Below, in pieces: positions 35,008 through 46,834 of a stretch of 64,000 nucleotides of DNA. The DNA is from Pristionchus mayeri. Lineage: Eukaryota; Nematoda; Chromadorea; Rhabditida; Neodiplogasteridae. The DNA lies in NCBI GenBank assembly GCA_036245805.1, contig BTRK01000005.1, positions 3,782,001-3,846,000 on the forward strand. The letters run 5' to 3'. The notes beneath the pieces are model-generated. The model ran no database searches. It was given only the letters and a program-made list of their open reading frames with translations, and was not told the origin of the DNA. A program made the translations under genes and the position numbers. The first letter of the stretch is position 1; each line of letters opens with the position of its first letter.

Positions 35008-35347
35008 CTTCTCTCTGGTCTCCTGATGAACCTCCTCTGCTTTGTCTGCAGCTTGCCGCTCAGTCTCAATGTGGCGTTGAAGAGCTTCCTGATAATTTCA
35101 ATACACACGCATTATATAAATAATTGTTATTCAAGTTTAATTTTTGTATAATTTTATTTTACATATAATGACTCACATATGTTGCCTTCTGCAACTCCTC
35201 AGCTGCTTTTTGGCGATCCCTGCTTGCGAGGCCGACTAGACTGGAATGAAGAGTGATTAGCTCAGATTGCAATTAAATATCTATATTACAGTAATCAGTA
35301 ACACTCTCACCCTTTAACCGTGTCAACCGCAAAACGAAGGGAATTGG
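35008..35347 (-). CDS. Unrecognised coiled-coil exons (partial gene)
   Basis: Three phase-compatible exons on the minus strand: 35347-35311, 35240-35177 and 35088-35008. They encode a continuous segment: NSLRFAVDTVKGLVGLASRD, then a highly charged helix rich in Ala, Glu, Gln and Lys (KAAEELQKATYEALQRHIET, then ERQAADKAEEVHQETREK). The heptad-like charge pattern suggests a coiled coil. No start, stop or further exons were found on either side, where transposon debris lies, so this is a fragment or a gene with long introns. I do not recognise the family. Confidence 0.4.
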
Positions 35348-36291
35348 CTGCAATGAGCTATTTTGGAATAAATATTTTCGATAAATATTTTTAGAGGCGG
35401 TCTCAGAAAAGCATTGAATGTAAAAAGTGGTAATATTAAGGGATACGATGGCACCGGGTTACGTACTACGCGCAAAATCGGTGTCGACTATGATAGTGGG
35501 TCGTTTCGTACGATTCGACGCATTTATACCCCAAGATAAGGTGAGTATCCTGCGTCATGTGTTATTCAAAACACTATCGTCGCACGTCTTACAATTGTTT
35601 GTATGATGCTTTCTCTTCGTAGTTTTACGCTCAATAGTGTGCCATGCAAGGGGAAGCATGCCTTTCGTAGTTTGGGTTAAGCCGCTTTCATTGCACGGCG
35701 ATAAGGCATCGTTATAGTAGGGAGACGCGTTTCGCAAAGGCTGAGGTGGTATGATGAAAACCGGAAACATTTCGAAATTTTAAAATTTCAGATTTTCACC
35801 TGATGTTCATTCCATACAGTACTATCCCAAGATCAATCCTGCGAAGATCTTGCCCTTAGGTTGATCTAAATGCTGTCTGATACTAAATTGTCGGCACTAT
35901 AGTGCAAAATATGGGAAATAGTCATTTCATTTGATTTGTTATTCTAGGGTGTGGAAATGCAAATACTACTACTTACAATTCGTACTATATTCGACATATT
36001 CAGCTGACATGAAATTATATTTGCGCGACTCAAGGAATATGTATTCTTATCTGTTACTTGCCTGTGTCAGCGTTATTTCGTTCGTACGTTGAGCGGCAGC
36101 GTCTTTGCAGTGGCGCGATAAGGCATCGATACAGTAGAGGTTTGATTTGCAAACAATCTGGTGAAGAAGTCTTTTATTTCAAAATACTTGTAATGTTTAT
36201 TGTTCGAATCTTTATCAGCAGTGCTGAGTTCATCACACGACTCCGGAAGAAATAATAATTATAAAATATATTTATCGCTCGTGGCGGGAAT
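35348..36291. other. No gene seen
   Basis: The stretch contains two direct copies of a CGATAAGGCATCG-TAYAGTAG motif (about 35698 and 36117) within otherwise unremarkable sequence. No supportable exon or RNA gene. Confidence 0.4.
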
Positions 36292-39200
36292 TCAAACAGA
36301 ATAATCATAGCAAGCGACTCGAGCGACCTGACGTCCATGATAAGTCCATACTCCTCCGGAATAGCAAGTCACCGACATTTCGGCGAGTGCCATATCATTA
36401 TCGTCCGCTATTTCACCGTTGGGCTGTAATTTTCTGTAAACTTCTAATAAAACATATACTTCATATTAAGGATGTGTTGGCATGTTATATTATTTACGAG
36501 AATATGAACTCTCGGCACTCATCATCTCTTCCTTTCTCTCACTGTCGACGGCTAGCGAGTGCGATAAATTATGAGACGGTGACCGGACATACGAACATTA
36601 ATACGAATGTTTAATTTTAAGATGTAGTAGTTCATTAGTATTCTTGGACAGTCTGATCCTCACCCCGTTTAGATGAAGATATGTGTTCGTCCCCGAGCAC
36701 GTGAAAGTCCGCATAGCGCATCCATCCTGTATTTTGCAGAGTTTCGAATTTGGGTTTTTCGATTGTTTTATGTGTTTCTGGCGCTCGAAATAGTATGACA
36801 TTCGGAGAGACTCGCCCAAACATCAGGCACCGGAACGCATGAGAAGGTTATGGATTGCATTTCGGGATGATGCTAATCATATATGAGTTTATAATGTATT
36901 TTAGCTAGGCTGTTGAGAGAGTATTGCCTAAAGAATATTGCGAATATCAGTGACAGCTCACCCGTCTTTCAGTAACATCTCCCGCAAGTGGTCTTGTTTT
37001 CTCGTTGTCGACTACGGTAATCAGATTTGCGGCACAGGTCTGGCATGCTGAACATAATGAATTATCTGAAGAATTTGTGCGTTTTTTTCAGTACCTGAAA
37101 CGTCACGGCACTCGACGTGATTGACATCAATTATCTCTTCTCTAACGTAATCGTCCAGTATCCATTTGCCACCTATATTATCGCAAGTGACGCTAAACTT
37201 AGCGCTTCCACTTCCGCCATCGTCGAGCGCATACTCGCCCGTGGGCTGAACACAATTCATTAGCGTAATTAGCATATTTGGCTCAGATTAATCTCCACGA
37301 AATAAGTATCACTTTTCCTCCGGGTCAGAAAGAAATCGATAGGTTGGACCCGGTTTATTTGTAACATGCTTAGCTAAGATTGTTTCTGCGGTGTACACGG
37401 CATCTAAAAATGCTTGAACTCGCTCACTCCTGACACGTGGAGAACCGCGTTGGTTCCTTGACAGGTGAATGTCCGAACTGCACAACCATACTTTATTTCC
37501 GTCACATCTCCGTCCATGGGCTTCGTAAACTCTCCGTCTTGAGTGATCGTAATCAGAGGGCTTGCACAAGTCTGACAGACTAAAATACAATAATTGTGAA
37601 ACGGGCATTGTTAATTACACGATACCTGGAGTGGGGTCGCGAGCAATTCCAGTGCATTCGACAGTGCGTCCTCAGACCAAAAACATTTAGCACATTTTTG
37701 TGTCTCACGAAAATGAATCAACTTTTGAATTCGCGCCATCCTGTACATCCGTTTCACGTGGAGTTAGAAACTTGAGCTTTGGGTTGTTACGTTCAGAAGG
37801 TCGGAAATGTTTGTAAGCCAAATTTCAAATGACCACGGAGATACGCGAAGACGGGAATGAAAATGTGACCTCATTTCCATGAGAACTCTGTGCCTTACTG
37901 TAGCTTAGGGTTCTCTTATTGGAATGGTTTTGTATCATTTTCAGATATGTTTCATCTTCCCTATACATCAAAGCTAAATAGTTTACATGAAACCGATCTG
38001 AAAATGATACAAAAAATTCCAACAAGAGAACCCTAGTGCAGCTCACTCTGTAAAATGCGATTGCAGCTGCGGTACCCCGACAGGTGAATGTCCTCATTGA
38101 GCATCCATCCGTAATCGTCGTCGCGTCTGCGTCCATCAACTTCCCGCCTGGTCCCGCTACCCGTTTTTCAATCGCTTTTGAATCGCATCTTTGACATGCT
38201 GAAAAAAACGAATTAGTGATCCTCTCTGAACGCAGCTTCAACCCCACAATTTCAACCGTAAATGATAATCTAAGACATCATTTCAAACACATATTGTAAC
38301 AAATCACGATATTTTTCTCGGCATACTATATTTTCATTTGGCATTGGATAATTGATTGCATAATTTTTAGGGGATTTTTATAATCATTTTCGGGTCTGTG
38401 TCCTGAGCATTGTATATTTGAATACCCGAAAATGATACACGAAATATTTCCAAAAAGGGAACCCCTAGATACCTCACCAGGAACGGCAACACCACATGCC
38501 ACAGCAGACACGACGACTCCTCCAATGGACCAAGCATTTCGAGCAGCATTACAAGAGGCTTTGCAGCTGGCAGAACCCGTGCCTCCGTCTTCGATCGAGC
38601 TAATACTCTTCTTTTTGTTTTATTAGGACCATCCTTAGATACTTCCCCCCACTGTCACCTTCCCCGCACTGTTTCCCAGCGGTCCCTCTCTCGCTTCTTC
38701 AATGAGCAATTTCCCCTTATGTCCATCGTTGGGGAAAGCTAGGAAAAAAGGAGATGAAATTGTCAATTGTTTAGTTTTGACTTTGGTCCTACTTTAAAAC
38801 AATCACTCACCCCAAGTATGTTGATATAAGCGCCGTCTCCCAAGCAGGTGAATTTCCTCACAGCGCATCCATTAATTAGTTCAGTCACGTCTCCGTCCAT
38901 TGGCTTTGATCCTGCCCCTGATTGTCTGATCGTAATCAGATTTGCATCACAGGTCTGGCAGGCTAAAATAAATTATCACTTTTTGAAATGTGTTTACTGC
39001 ACTGTAAGGATGGCTTCTCATGAGATTATCTTCCTATTTCATTCGTTTCGGAGAATATACTAGCGAGGGAGAAAGAAAAGTGACATCTCTGGGCACAAGG
39101 TCGGATGATAACTTGGTGGATGATAAACAAAAAATGTACCCTTCTGTAGAACTTCCACAGAATCATTTTTGAGACTTTGGGAACCTACGGTACATTTTTT

Positions 39201-41484
39201 GGTTAATATCCTACGGTGATCATCCGACCTAGTTCCCATGTATTATGAGTAGGGTTCGTCGTTATGCACTCTCTAGTAGAGTGTTATATTCGGGAAATTG
39301 TATCTCCATTTCGCATGCTGTCTCTACCGTTCGAGTGGTGAGAGACTGTTGGAAATGAAGAGATCATTACCCGAATAGCGCACTATACTCTCTAAACCTG
39401 ATCAGCAGCACAAATTGTACAAAAAGAGAAGAAGACTATTCGAATTTCGAACTCTACTCGGATAAGAACTATGACGTCATGTCGACTTCGATATATCAGG
39501 CGGCATGACGTCATAGTTCTCATCCGAACTCGTGCAATATAACACCGTACGTTGGATGTCAGTTGACGAGCACTCGACTGCAAAAAAATAGCAGATCCGC
39601 TGTACGCCCATGCTGATCCGACTGCATCGCACGTGACAGTGAAAGAGACAGCGCCTGTTCCATCACCTCCAATCATAGCAGGCGGGCCATTGAGCTGCAA
39701 TTGTTGTTGGACCAACGTTTGTAAGAGATTATGCCGGCGAAAGTCCGGGTAAACGGTTGCGATAATCGTTCAGTACGCCTCTCACGCAAGAAGTAGGATA
39801 ATGCCGGTACAATACCAAAGATCCAAGTCCACTCCCTACCGAAGGCACATTCCTGCAGGATCATTGACCATTAGAGGATAACGTAGTATATTTGCTTATG
39901 TTTTCCTACTATAGCCATCATAAGCATGGCATATTGGTGTTATATTGGGAGCCGATTCGATTTACTTGTATATCTTCCGTTACATATAACACCTATTTTC
40001 AAAATTATCTCGTATTTTTCATGATCTTACCCTAGACATATCGAACTTTTCCAAAATATATTTTAATGCTTCTGACCCTATAAAAAGTGATAGATGCGGA
40101 TGTGCCCCGACAGGTGAACGTCCTTATTGAGCATCCATCCATAGTCGTCGTCATGTCTATGTCCATCGCTTTTCCGCCAGGACCAATAACTCGTTTTTCA
40201 ATCAGATTCGATTCACAACTCTGCCATGCTGAAAAAATAAAGACTTAATGATGACTACATGAAATTGTACCATCAGATACGATTCGCGGTTTTGACATGC
40301 TGAAAATGAAGACTTAATCAATTTCGAAATATTTCACTTTTTTGGCGCAATTTTTAGTCGGTCAACTGATCTGAATTGTAATTGCGTATTTTGCCCCCGT
40401 ACTCGTCACACTTACATGAATATTACGTAATTCTTTTTTTGTGAAGAATGCCTTTTGACAATTTACCATAAAATGTACCTGGTAGCTGACAGCTCGCGTT
40501 GACGTAATTCCCCAGCCAATCTGCCTGAATTAGTATTGTTATACAAAACAAAGCGAGTCATTGAGTATATCCCCTTATCTCATTGGGTAACATTATTGAT
40601 AGATGATCGCCCATCGGTAGATCAACTTCATGTCAACTTTGATTCTCAAACCTGGCCATAGCAAGAAGTGCCGTACCACTCGAAAACAACTGTACAACTT
40701 AATTTTGTATAGACTGATGTGATAACAAAGTTGCAAGATGCTATGACTGCCCTTATTCGCAGACGATTGTAAGAATGTATGCACATCTCCCCTTTCAGTT
40801 TCAGGAAACCCGAGTTGATTCTAACAGGATTTGTACCAAAACCGGAAAGAATATTCTCCATGTCACATTCTCAAAATCATAGCAAAGCAAATGTACCCTG
40901 TCACTCTCGATCTCCGCAGCTCAGTTTGTGATTGCCTCCAATGCAATCCGAGTCCACTAGAGGCGGCAAGGTGTCAGCTTCCACTCTGAAGCCGCATTTG
41001 GTGCACGTATCTTCCGCTACTGGAATTGATACATTTAGTGTTTGGCAGTATGAGATTTTATTTTTTTAAAGCATTTAGCGATACTGATATGTACCCCTCC
41101 TCTGAATGCTAATTCTGATTGCTAATCTCCTCTGATTCGAGGGGGCCGCATCGGACTCTCTACCTTATATTGAATTACCCTACTTTTAGTGGCTTATTTA
41201 TGAGTGATAGCTTAAGAAAGTGTACATTTATTCCCTGTAGGAACAAATATACGCTTACTTTAGCTATCACGCATAAGTAAAGTACAGTTAGTGATAATGA
41301 TATTTTCGACCACTTCTCACACCTTAAATGACTGAGGAAAGTCCCCCCTCCCCTCCACCCCCTGCAATCATTAAGTACTATTATCATCACCCATCGGGCG
41401 TAGATAAATTATTATTATTAAAATCAAAATACCTGCACGGGCAAATATTGACACAATAACGAGGTACAGCAAAGACGATGGCAT
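36292..41484 (-). CDS. Secreted multi-domain C6-type (Cys-rich) protein
   Basis: A signal-peptide exon (41484-41433, MPSSLLYLVIVSIFARA) is followed by alternating module exons. First-half exons: 41019-40905, 40228-40077, 38962-38811, 38198-38047, 37579-37428, and the split pair 37047-36962 plus 36726-36664. Four are exactly 152 nt and read C-Q-T-C..LITI..PMDGDVTE..GCAVRTFTC. Second-half exons: about 40860-40745 with 40533-40486, 39694-39544, about 38741-38631 and 38607-38478 (both degenerate), about 37800-37626 (degenerate), 37245-37095, and the last 36423-36292 (MSVTCYSGGVWTY, stop). The cysteine pattern fits the nematode C6 domain family, extracellular and of unknown function. In the 40228 exon the first Cys is Trp (AWQSCESN). 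Two second-half exons look damaged, so some modules may be skipped or the gene may be decaying. Introns host MITEs and hairpins. Confidence 0.68.
37918..38033. mobile_element. Family-2 MITE, 116 bp
   Basis: TA-flanked hairpin, termini GGGTTCTCTTATTGGAATGG and its diverged complement ending AAGAGAACCC. It lies in an intron of the C6 gene. Relatives: 38370-38465, 45690-45808, 28077-29143, and a half copy at 8424-8500/14497-14573. Confidence 0.88.
38370..38465. mobile_element. Family-2 MITE, diverged 96-bp copy
   Basis: TA-flanked hairpin with GGGGATTTTTATAATCATTT at one end and AAAAGGGAACCCC at the other, sharing the ATCATTTTC core with the family. Confidence 0.75.
39097..39232. repeat. Foldback with GGTCGGATGAT termini
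   Basis: Inverted ends (ACAAGGTCGGATGATAACTT near 39097 and ATCATCCGACCTAGT near 39220) with an inner pair of GTACATTTTTT-type arms. Similar GGATGATCACCGTCGGATGA pieces lie at about 20200 and 52450. Confidence 0.65.
39449..39532. repeat. Hairpin centred on ATGACGTCAT
   Basis: Inverted arms CGGATAAGAACTATGACGTC and GCATGACGTCATAGTTCTCA. Each arm contains the palindrome TGACGTCA, a CRE/bZIP-type core, which may be incidental. Confidence 0.7.
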
Positions 41485-42315
41485 GTCGACTGGTATGAGA
41501 GCATGGCAGTTGCTCGAAAATTTATACGCTAAAGCAAATGCCTGGATGTTAATACGCAGTGGCGAGATACAACTGACATTTGAGAGACGGCATTGCGCAA
41601 ACGTTCTTTTCCACTGCATACAAATTGAGATTTGAGGAAACGCTCTCTTCATTTGGCCTACTCTCAAATAGGACGAATCGAGAGAGAGTGTGTCGGAAAA
41701 TAAGAGAACCTGCGCCGAATGAAACCGGAGACAGAAAGATGATTCTGGACATTGACGGAAACTGTAAAAAACGGCTGCCATAATTTACTTCCCATTTATT
41801 TACTTCCCCAACATTGACGCAGACAAATGTATACGGTAAATGATCGATTTCGCCCAAAAATGAAATATTACCATCAGCATTAAGACGAATTCGGCCACAT
41901 AGTGGGAGGTTTCTTACACAAAAAAGTAGAAAATCAGGTCATTCAATTGTTACCAATCACAATTGGGAGTACCACCGCAGGAACAAAGTTTATGAATTAT
42001 TTGAATTTCGACCAGCCGTCACCGTTTCACGTCTGTTACGTTATCTGATGGACAAAATTTGAGATCATTTGTTGATCATTAAGATAGAAAACTCAAAATA
42101 TACGACATGTGATTTGAAATTTTTTTTCGCGATTTTTCACTTGCGAGTGAATAAATTCGTCATTCTTCGTTCGGAGTGCGCTGTGAATTTGGTTGTCTCA
42201 GGATACTGTATCTTCGCGAGGGAAATACTGACGTGTGCACGGTTTTGATGTCATAAGGTTTACAATCTGGATGGTTGTTTTCAGAATACATAATTGAAAT
42301 CTATCTTTTGAAGAT
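41485..42315. other. Intergenic region, no gene seen
   Basis: Divergent intergenic stretch between the C6 gene (minus) and an F-box gene (plus), so it probably contains both promoters. Open frames here have no start exon, signal peptide or family motif that I can support. Confidence 0.45.
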
Positions 42316-43578
42316 ATGCCTGTCAACTTTCGTGCACTTCCGAACAATTTAATTGTCTCGATTTTCCAATCCTTGTACATGGCATCGGTAATTCAACTGC
42401 GAAAGGTAATTTTAGTTTTTGAATCAATTTTCGTTTTTGAATCAATATTTGCTACTTACTTCTCAGGTTTCATCAAAAGTTAGTGAGCTCGCACGGAATT
42501 CAATTATAACACATACGCAAATGACATCAATTCTCATCAAGGTTCGTTTCAGAAAATAAAGTTAAATTTGTGATCAAGCTTACTCAGCACTTCGATTGAT
42601 TCAATTGGTACAAATATGATATATAATACAGGATTACGAGAACGACAAGATTGAATGCAATATGGTTTTCTATGACTTTATTAGGGACTGCTCAATCTGG
42701 AAGGCTCACTGTATTTTTTTACTTCGCAACTTTGAAATGGATCCATTTCACGATAAGCAGGATTCGGTAATACACGCGTTCGAATTAAATCCATAAAATT
42801 ACATTCTAGTAACTACGAGTTCGCTTACGAGAGAAAGATTTCGTTCAATTCTTTGTGATGATATCTCCTATGATAGCGATATCAAAAATGCGATCACTTA
42901 TAATAAAGCTACGCAATTCCGACTTGCATCCATTGATAATTGCAACTTTTGAAAAGAAATCTATAAATAATGTTTACTGGGATTCAAAAGTAGTTGAACT
43001 GTACGTAGGAGATATAATTAATTTTGTAATAACTATTTGTAGCGACTCTTTCCTGGATTTCGTTTTTAAGGTCAAGCCAACTTGTGTTCGCATGGAGCTT
43101 GATTCACTCAATAAAGGTAAAACGAATTCGAACATCTCATCTGGACTATTTTAGATGCCAAACATTTTTTGATGTCGGTCGCATGCAATGTCGAAATCAT
43201 TTCGGTTTGCAAGCTAAGATATGTCTCGAGCTGGGAAATCGTCAATTTCACGACAAAGATTCTCAAGAAAAAATGTAATATTGTATAATTCGGTCCTAAT
43301 TTCGTAATGAAATTATCAGCCGATGAAATTCAAACATTAGTTCAGGTACGTGTACTAAACGATTGATTAAATACAACATTGTTTGAATTTGATTCTGAAT
43401 TAGACGGATTTTTCGAAATTGTATAATTCAGGTACTTCATCATCTGGGGAAGAAAGCATATTTTGGTATTTCGGGCCGCGAAGAGACTGAATATTCTCAA
43501 TTTAAAATTGGGGAGTATAAAGTGCTTCTTACAGGTGGCTTAACTAAAATCGATGACGTTGACGATAGTGTGTTCTGA
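42316..43578 (+). CDS. F-box protein with nematode-type F-box-associated region
   Basis: Seven exons, 266 codons, all phases consistent: 42316-42405, 42467-42541, 42632-42766, 42909-43116, 43155-43274, 43320-43345 and 43432-43578. The N-terminus is an F-box (FRALPNNLIVSIFQSL, then IQLRKVSSKVSELA). The C-terminal half (VSSWEIVNFTTKILKKK, IQTLVQVLHHLGKKAYFGIS, KIGEYKVLLTGGLTKIDD) resembles the substrate-binding associated regions of nematode F-box families and is paralogous to the gene copies at 49.5-50.3 and 54.4-55.2 kb. The acceptor of exon 4 (ATAAAG) is weak, and the stretch just upstream (about 42790-42900) is open in another frame, so exon 4 may be longer. One intron is only 45 bp. Likely an SCF adaptor. 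Confidence 0.72.
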
Positions 43579-44728
43579 CCAATTTCTGCATGGCTATATT
43601 TAATTGTATTGTTTTTGTTGTTTGTCATGGTTTTTTTCATTCAATCAATACAAAATATATTATTCGAAAGTGTTCCTCTTTGGAAACATTGCTTCTCCGG
43701 AGAAAAAAAACTACCATATTCAATATGCTGACATGTCAATTAAAAGATACTATATATTCAGTTAGGTCCTACAGTAGTTTCTGTGCACGTAAATTAATCC
43801 ATCCTCTGCATTACTGCAGATTTTCCACACATTATGTGAAAGTCAGAACTGAAGAGTTTTAGTTTTCAAGTGCTCAGGGACTTTTATCTACTTTTGAAGT
43901 CGAAAAATCTAAAGGCATTTCTACTTTTATCGGGATTTTACCATAGTGCTGGCGTGCTCAGGCCGCCACAAAAATACGGGCGTAATTGTTCAAAGGAGTT
44001 TAGTATCGAACTGAGATCAATGGTCTGACTCTCTTCAGTTTGCACGCTCTCTTGCCGGTCAGAGAAACGAGAGAGCATGCAAACTGAAGCCAGTCAGACG
44101 ATAACTCCGAACTGAACAACAGCAATTTATATTTGTTTTTATCATGAAACATATGCGTAAAAAATTTAGATCGAACTTTTGAGAGGATAGGGAATAATAT
44201 AGTTAAAAAGGTTGCAACGGTTACAATGGCGGAAAGCAGGATAGCGTTGTGAGCAATCATATATCCGAAATTGTCTACCGCTTAGCTCCGTTTAGCTAGG
44301 GAAAATTGAGAGCGTGTAATTTCAAAATTCAAAAATTTAATCGAATCGCTATCCTCCTCCATTGAATTGTCCTTCTCCGCTCACTCTGGTCACTTTCACT
44401 CGGACCAGTCGGTCGACTCCGCCCATTTCCTCCGACCCCGCCCCTTTCCCCCCTTCCCGCAATGATCGTCCGGCAACCAGGAGCCCCAATAAGTCCCACG
44501 AAGACCTCGAGTGAACGCGACAGTGGTTTTATTATCCTTCTTTTTTCGGATTATTGTATTCCTACAGCACCCTGGCAAACATTTGACCTACTGTATTCCC
44601 AATCGATTTTCCATATCGATTCGTTATACTACTGAACATAAGAAATCTCCTCGTTGAAAAGTGCAGTATTATTTCTGACCCACCGAACTGCATCCTACCG
44701 TACTTTCCTTGATTTACCGTACTTGCAG
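43579..44728. other. No gene seen; one hairpin
   Basis: The only structure found is the family-1 hairpin at 44021-44102. An upstream scramblase exon that must end in phase 1 should lie here or further left, but I could not identify it. Confidence 0.4.
44021..44102. repeat. Foldback hairpin, family 1
   Basis: Arms TCTGACTCTCTTCAGTTTGC and GCAAACTGAAGCCAGTCAGA with about a 20-nt loop. Confidence 0.85.
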
Positions 44729-45689
44729 ATGGTCAACTCGCTATCCAGGTGGCTAACTGCCCGGCTGGTCTCGAGTGTCTCGCCGCGATCGATCGAATCC
44801 TGATTCTGCAGGTAGTGCATTGCGTCTACCGTACTCCAACGCTTTGTTGGCACGGTGCCAGCAAATTTCGCTTCTTGCTCAAATGCATAAGACAAAACGA
44901 GAAAATGCGGGAAATCGAGAGCATCAGACAGTCAGAAAATATCAAAACTCGCAAATTTCTCATTACAGGCGACCGACATTCCGGATGCGCTGCTCGGATG
45001 GGAGGGCAACAACGACTACGACATCGTCAACGGCCTCGGACAGCAGGTACGACGAAAAACTCCCCGCTCTAGAATTATCTTGCTGGGAAAACAAATCGTT
45101 ATTGGAAAATTATGAGGACGTCGGCAACTTTTGTTCTCGCTTTTGAAAAATTTTAAAATTTTCCAACAGAACAACTCAACCCCGTACCCTTTTTACGGTA
45201 CGACTTCGCCCCTTTCCTGTTATCGTCATGTTCCCCACCCCGTACCTTATAGCCCTGTTATCTAAGCTCCGCCCCTTCTGAGCTTTGATCTATCCTCCTA
45301 CCCCCCTTTTCAGATCTACTACTCCTTCTCGAACACTAAACGCCGCTCCTTCATCGTGCACATCGTCAACAAATTCGGAAAGGTGAGAGATTAACGATCA
45401 CCGATCAAGTACAGATCGAGGTCAAACATTCCTTGCCAATTATATGTTAAACTTTTGTATTGGGATTGGCGTGCATTATTCTGGCTTTCGCAAGACTATT
45501 TAACTTGTTCCCTCATAAACTAACTCAGTTGTTATACAATAGTGGTTCAGAAAACACATCTTCGATAGAGATTGAATAGAATTGATCGATAGAAGATTCC
45601 AAAGTTCAAAGGTCAATCTACAACGTTTTCAGGAAGCAATGCGCCTCCGCCGTCGCAACGACTGCTGCCGAATGGGGTGAGTGAGGGTA

Positions 45690-45808
45690 GGGTTCTCTTA
45701 TCTTAATGGTTTTGTATCATTTTCAGATATTTCATGTTCGCTATACAGCTATATAGGGTACATGAAACATATCTGAAATGATGCAAAATCATTTCAATAA
45801 AAGAACCC
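45690..45808. mobile_element. Family-2 MITE, 119 bp, in scramblase intron
   Basis: TA-flanked; termini GGGTTCTCTTATCTTAATGG and a complement ending AAAAGAACCC; internal TTTGTATCATTTTCAGATAT and its inverse. Confidence 0.88.
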
Positions 45809-46034
45809 TATCAGAGACCCTGCGGCTGTTCAGAGATAGTTTAAGCAACACATGTGAAACGTATCCGAACATACAACAAACATAAGCTAACCCTAGCCTT
45901 GACCGTGGGTCGTTGATCACTGATATCTGACCTATGACCTCTTCATCACTGCAGCTTCTCCTGCTGCCAGTGCTACCAGGTGTTTGTGGAGGTCGAGGCG
46001 CCGCCCGGAGTTGTGGTAGGTGATCTTTGATCTC

Positions 46035-46056
46035 TTTCTCTCTCTCTCTCTCTCTC
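46035..46056. repeat. CT microsatellite in scramblase intron
   Basis: A (CT)n run just before an acceptor, extending the polypyrimidine tract. Confidence 0.8.
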
Positions 46057-46834
46057 ATTCCTCCAGATCGGTACGGTCGTACAGCAGAGTGGTGCTTGCG
46101 ATCCGCTCTACGTGGGCAGAGATGCTTCTGGTCAGGTGTGTGCAGTTTGATCTTTGATCTCTGTAATATAATCTTTGATCTCTCAGAATATCTTCAACAT
46201 CGTCGGCGACTGTATGATGTGCAGCTGCTCTGACCAGGTCTTCGAGGTGACAGATATAATGGGGATACCGTAATTATAAGGGTACTGTAGGGCTGCGGTA
46301 GGCATCCGTAAGCTTCTGTAGTCATCTGCTTGTAGTCATGCTTCATTGTTCTTTTTGTAGTTTTGCTTGTGCTTGTAGTTCTGTAGTCATCTGACAAAGG
46401 AAAACAATGATAAAATAGTAAATATCAAAGATCATCTCGATTGAAGGTTCGCTCGGCAGGCGGAATACCAGTGGGCGAGGTTAGAAGGAGATGGGCAGGC
46501 GTCAGGCGTCCTCAACGAGACATTGAGCAAGGACAACAACTTTGGAGTGTCATGTGAGTATACGGTAGGGGGGCGAGGTACGTTAGTATGCGGGTTACTG
46601 TAGGGTTACTGTATGGATTGCTTACCGTAACCTACTGCATTATCGATTTTATCTTTCAGTTCCCGCTGACATGCTCGTCGGCCACAAGGCGATCCTCATT
46701 GGAGCCACATTCCTAGTCGTGAGTGGCTATCGATCGATCGATAATATAATGATCTACCGTAACCTTGATTTTCCCCGCAGGACTTCATGCACTTCGAGTC
46801 GAACAAAGACGGATCAGATGCGCCAATTGTGTGA

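Larger units (their letters stand above)
44729..46834 (+). pseudogene. Phospholipid scramblase family gene, frameshifted, N-terminus not found
   Basis: Ten exons: 44729-44811, 44969-45046, 45314-45382, 45633-45676, 45955-46015, 46067-46135, 46187-46246, 46447-46553, 46660-46718 and 46781-46834. Scramblase features: ANCPAGLECLAAIDRILI, a Cys-rich centre (DCCRMGFSCCQCYQVFVEVE, then DCMMCSCSDQVFE), VGEVRRRWAG, NNFGVSFPADM and KAILIGATFLVDFMHFE just before the stop. These Ca2+-responsive membrane proteins move phospholipids between leaflets. The eighth exon is 107 nt where splice phase needs 106 or 109, and its first half (VGEVRRRWAG) and second half (SKDNNFGVS) lie in different frames. It is a real frameshift or sequencing error, present identically in the inverted copy. 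IR2 begins at the end of the sixth exon. A family-2 MITE sits in intron 4. Confidence 0.75.

Noticed and set aside
40593..41857. Several minus-strand open frames at the start of the C6 gene region (for example 41549-41857)
   Set aside because: Only the segment from 41484 forms a signal-peptide exon with matching phase; the longer frames are shadows or run through introns.
44396..44578. 60-codon minus-strand frame near the scramblase start
   Set aside because: GC-rich chance frame with no motif; it does not supply the missing phase-1 exon of the scramblase.
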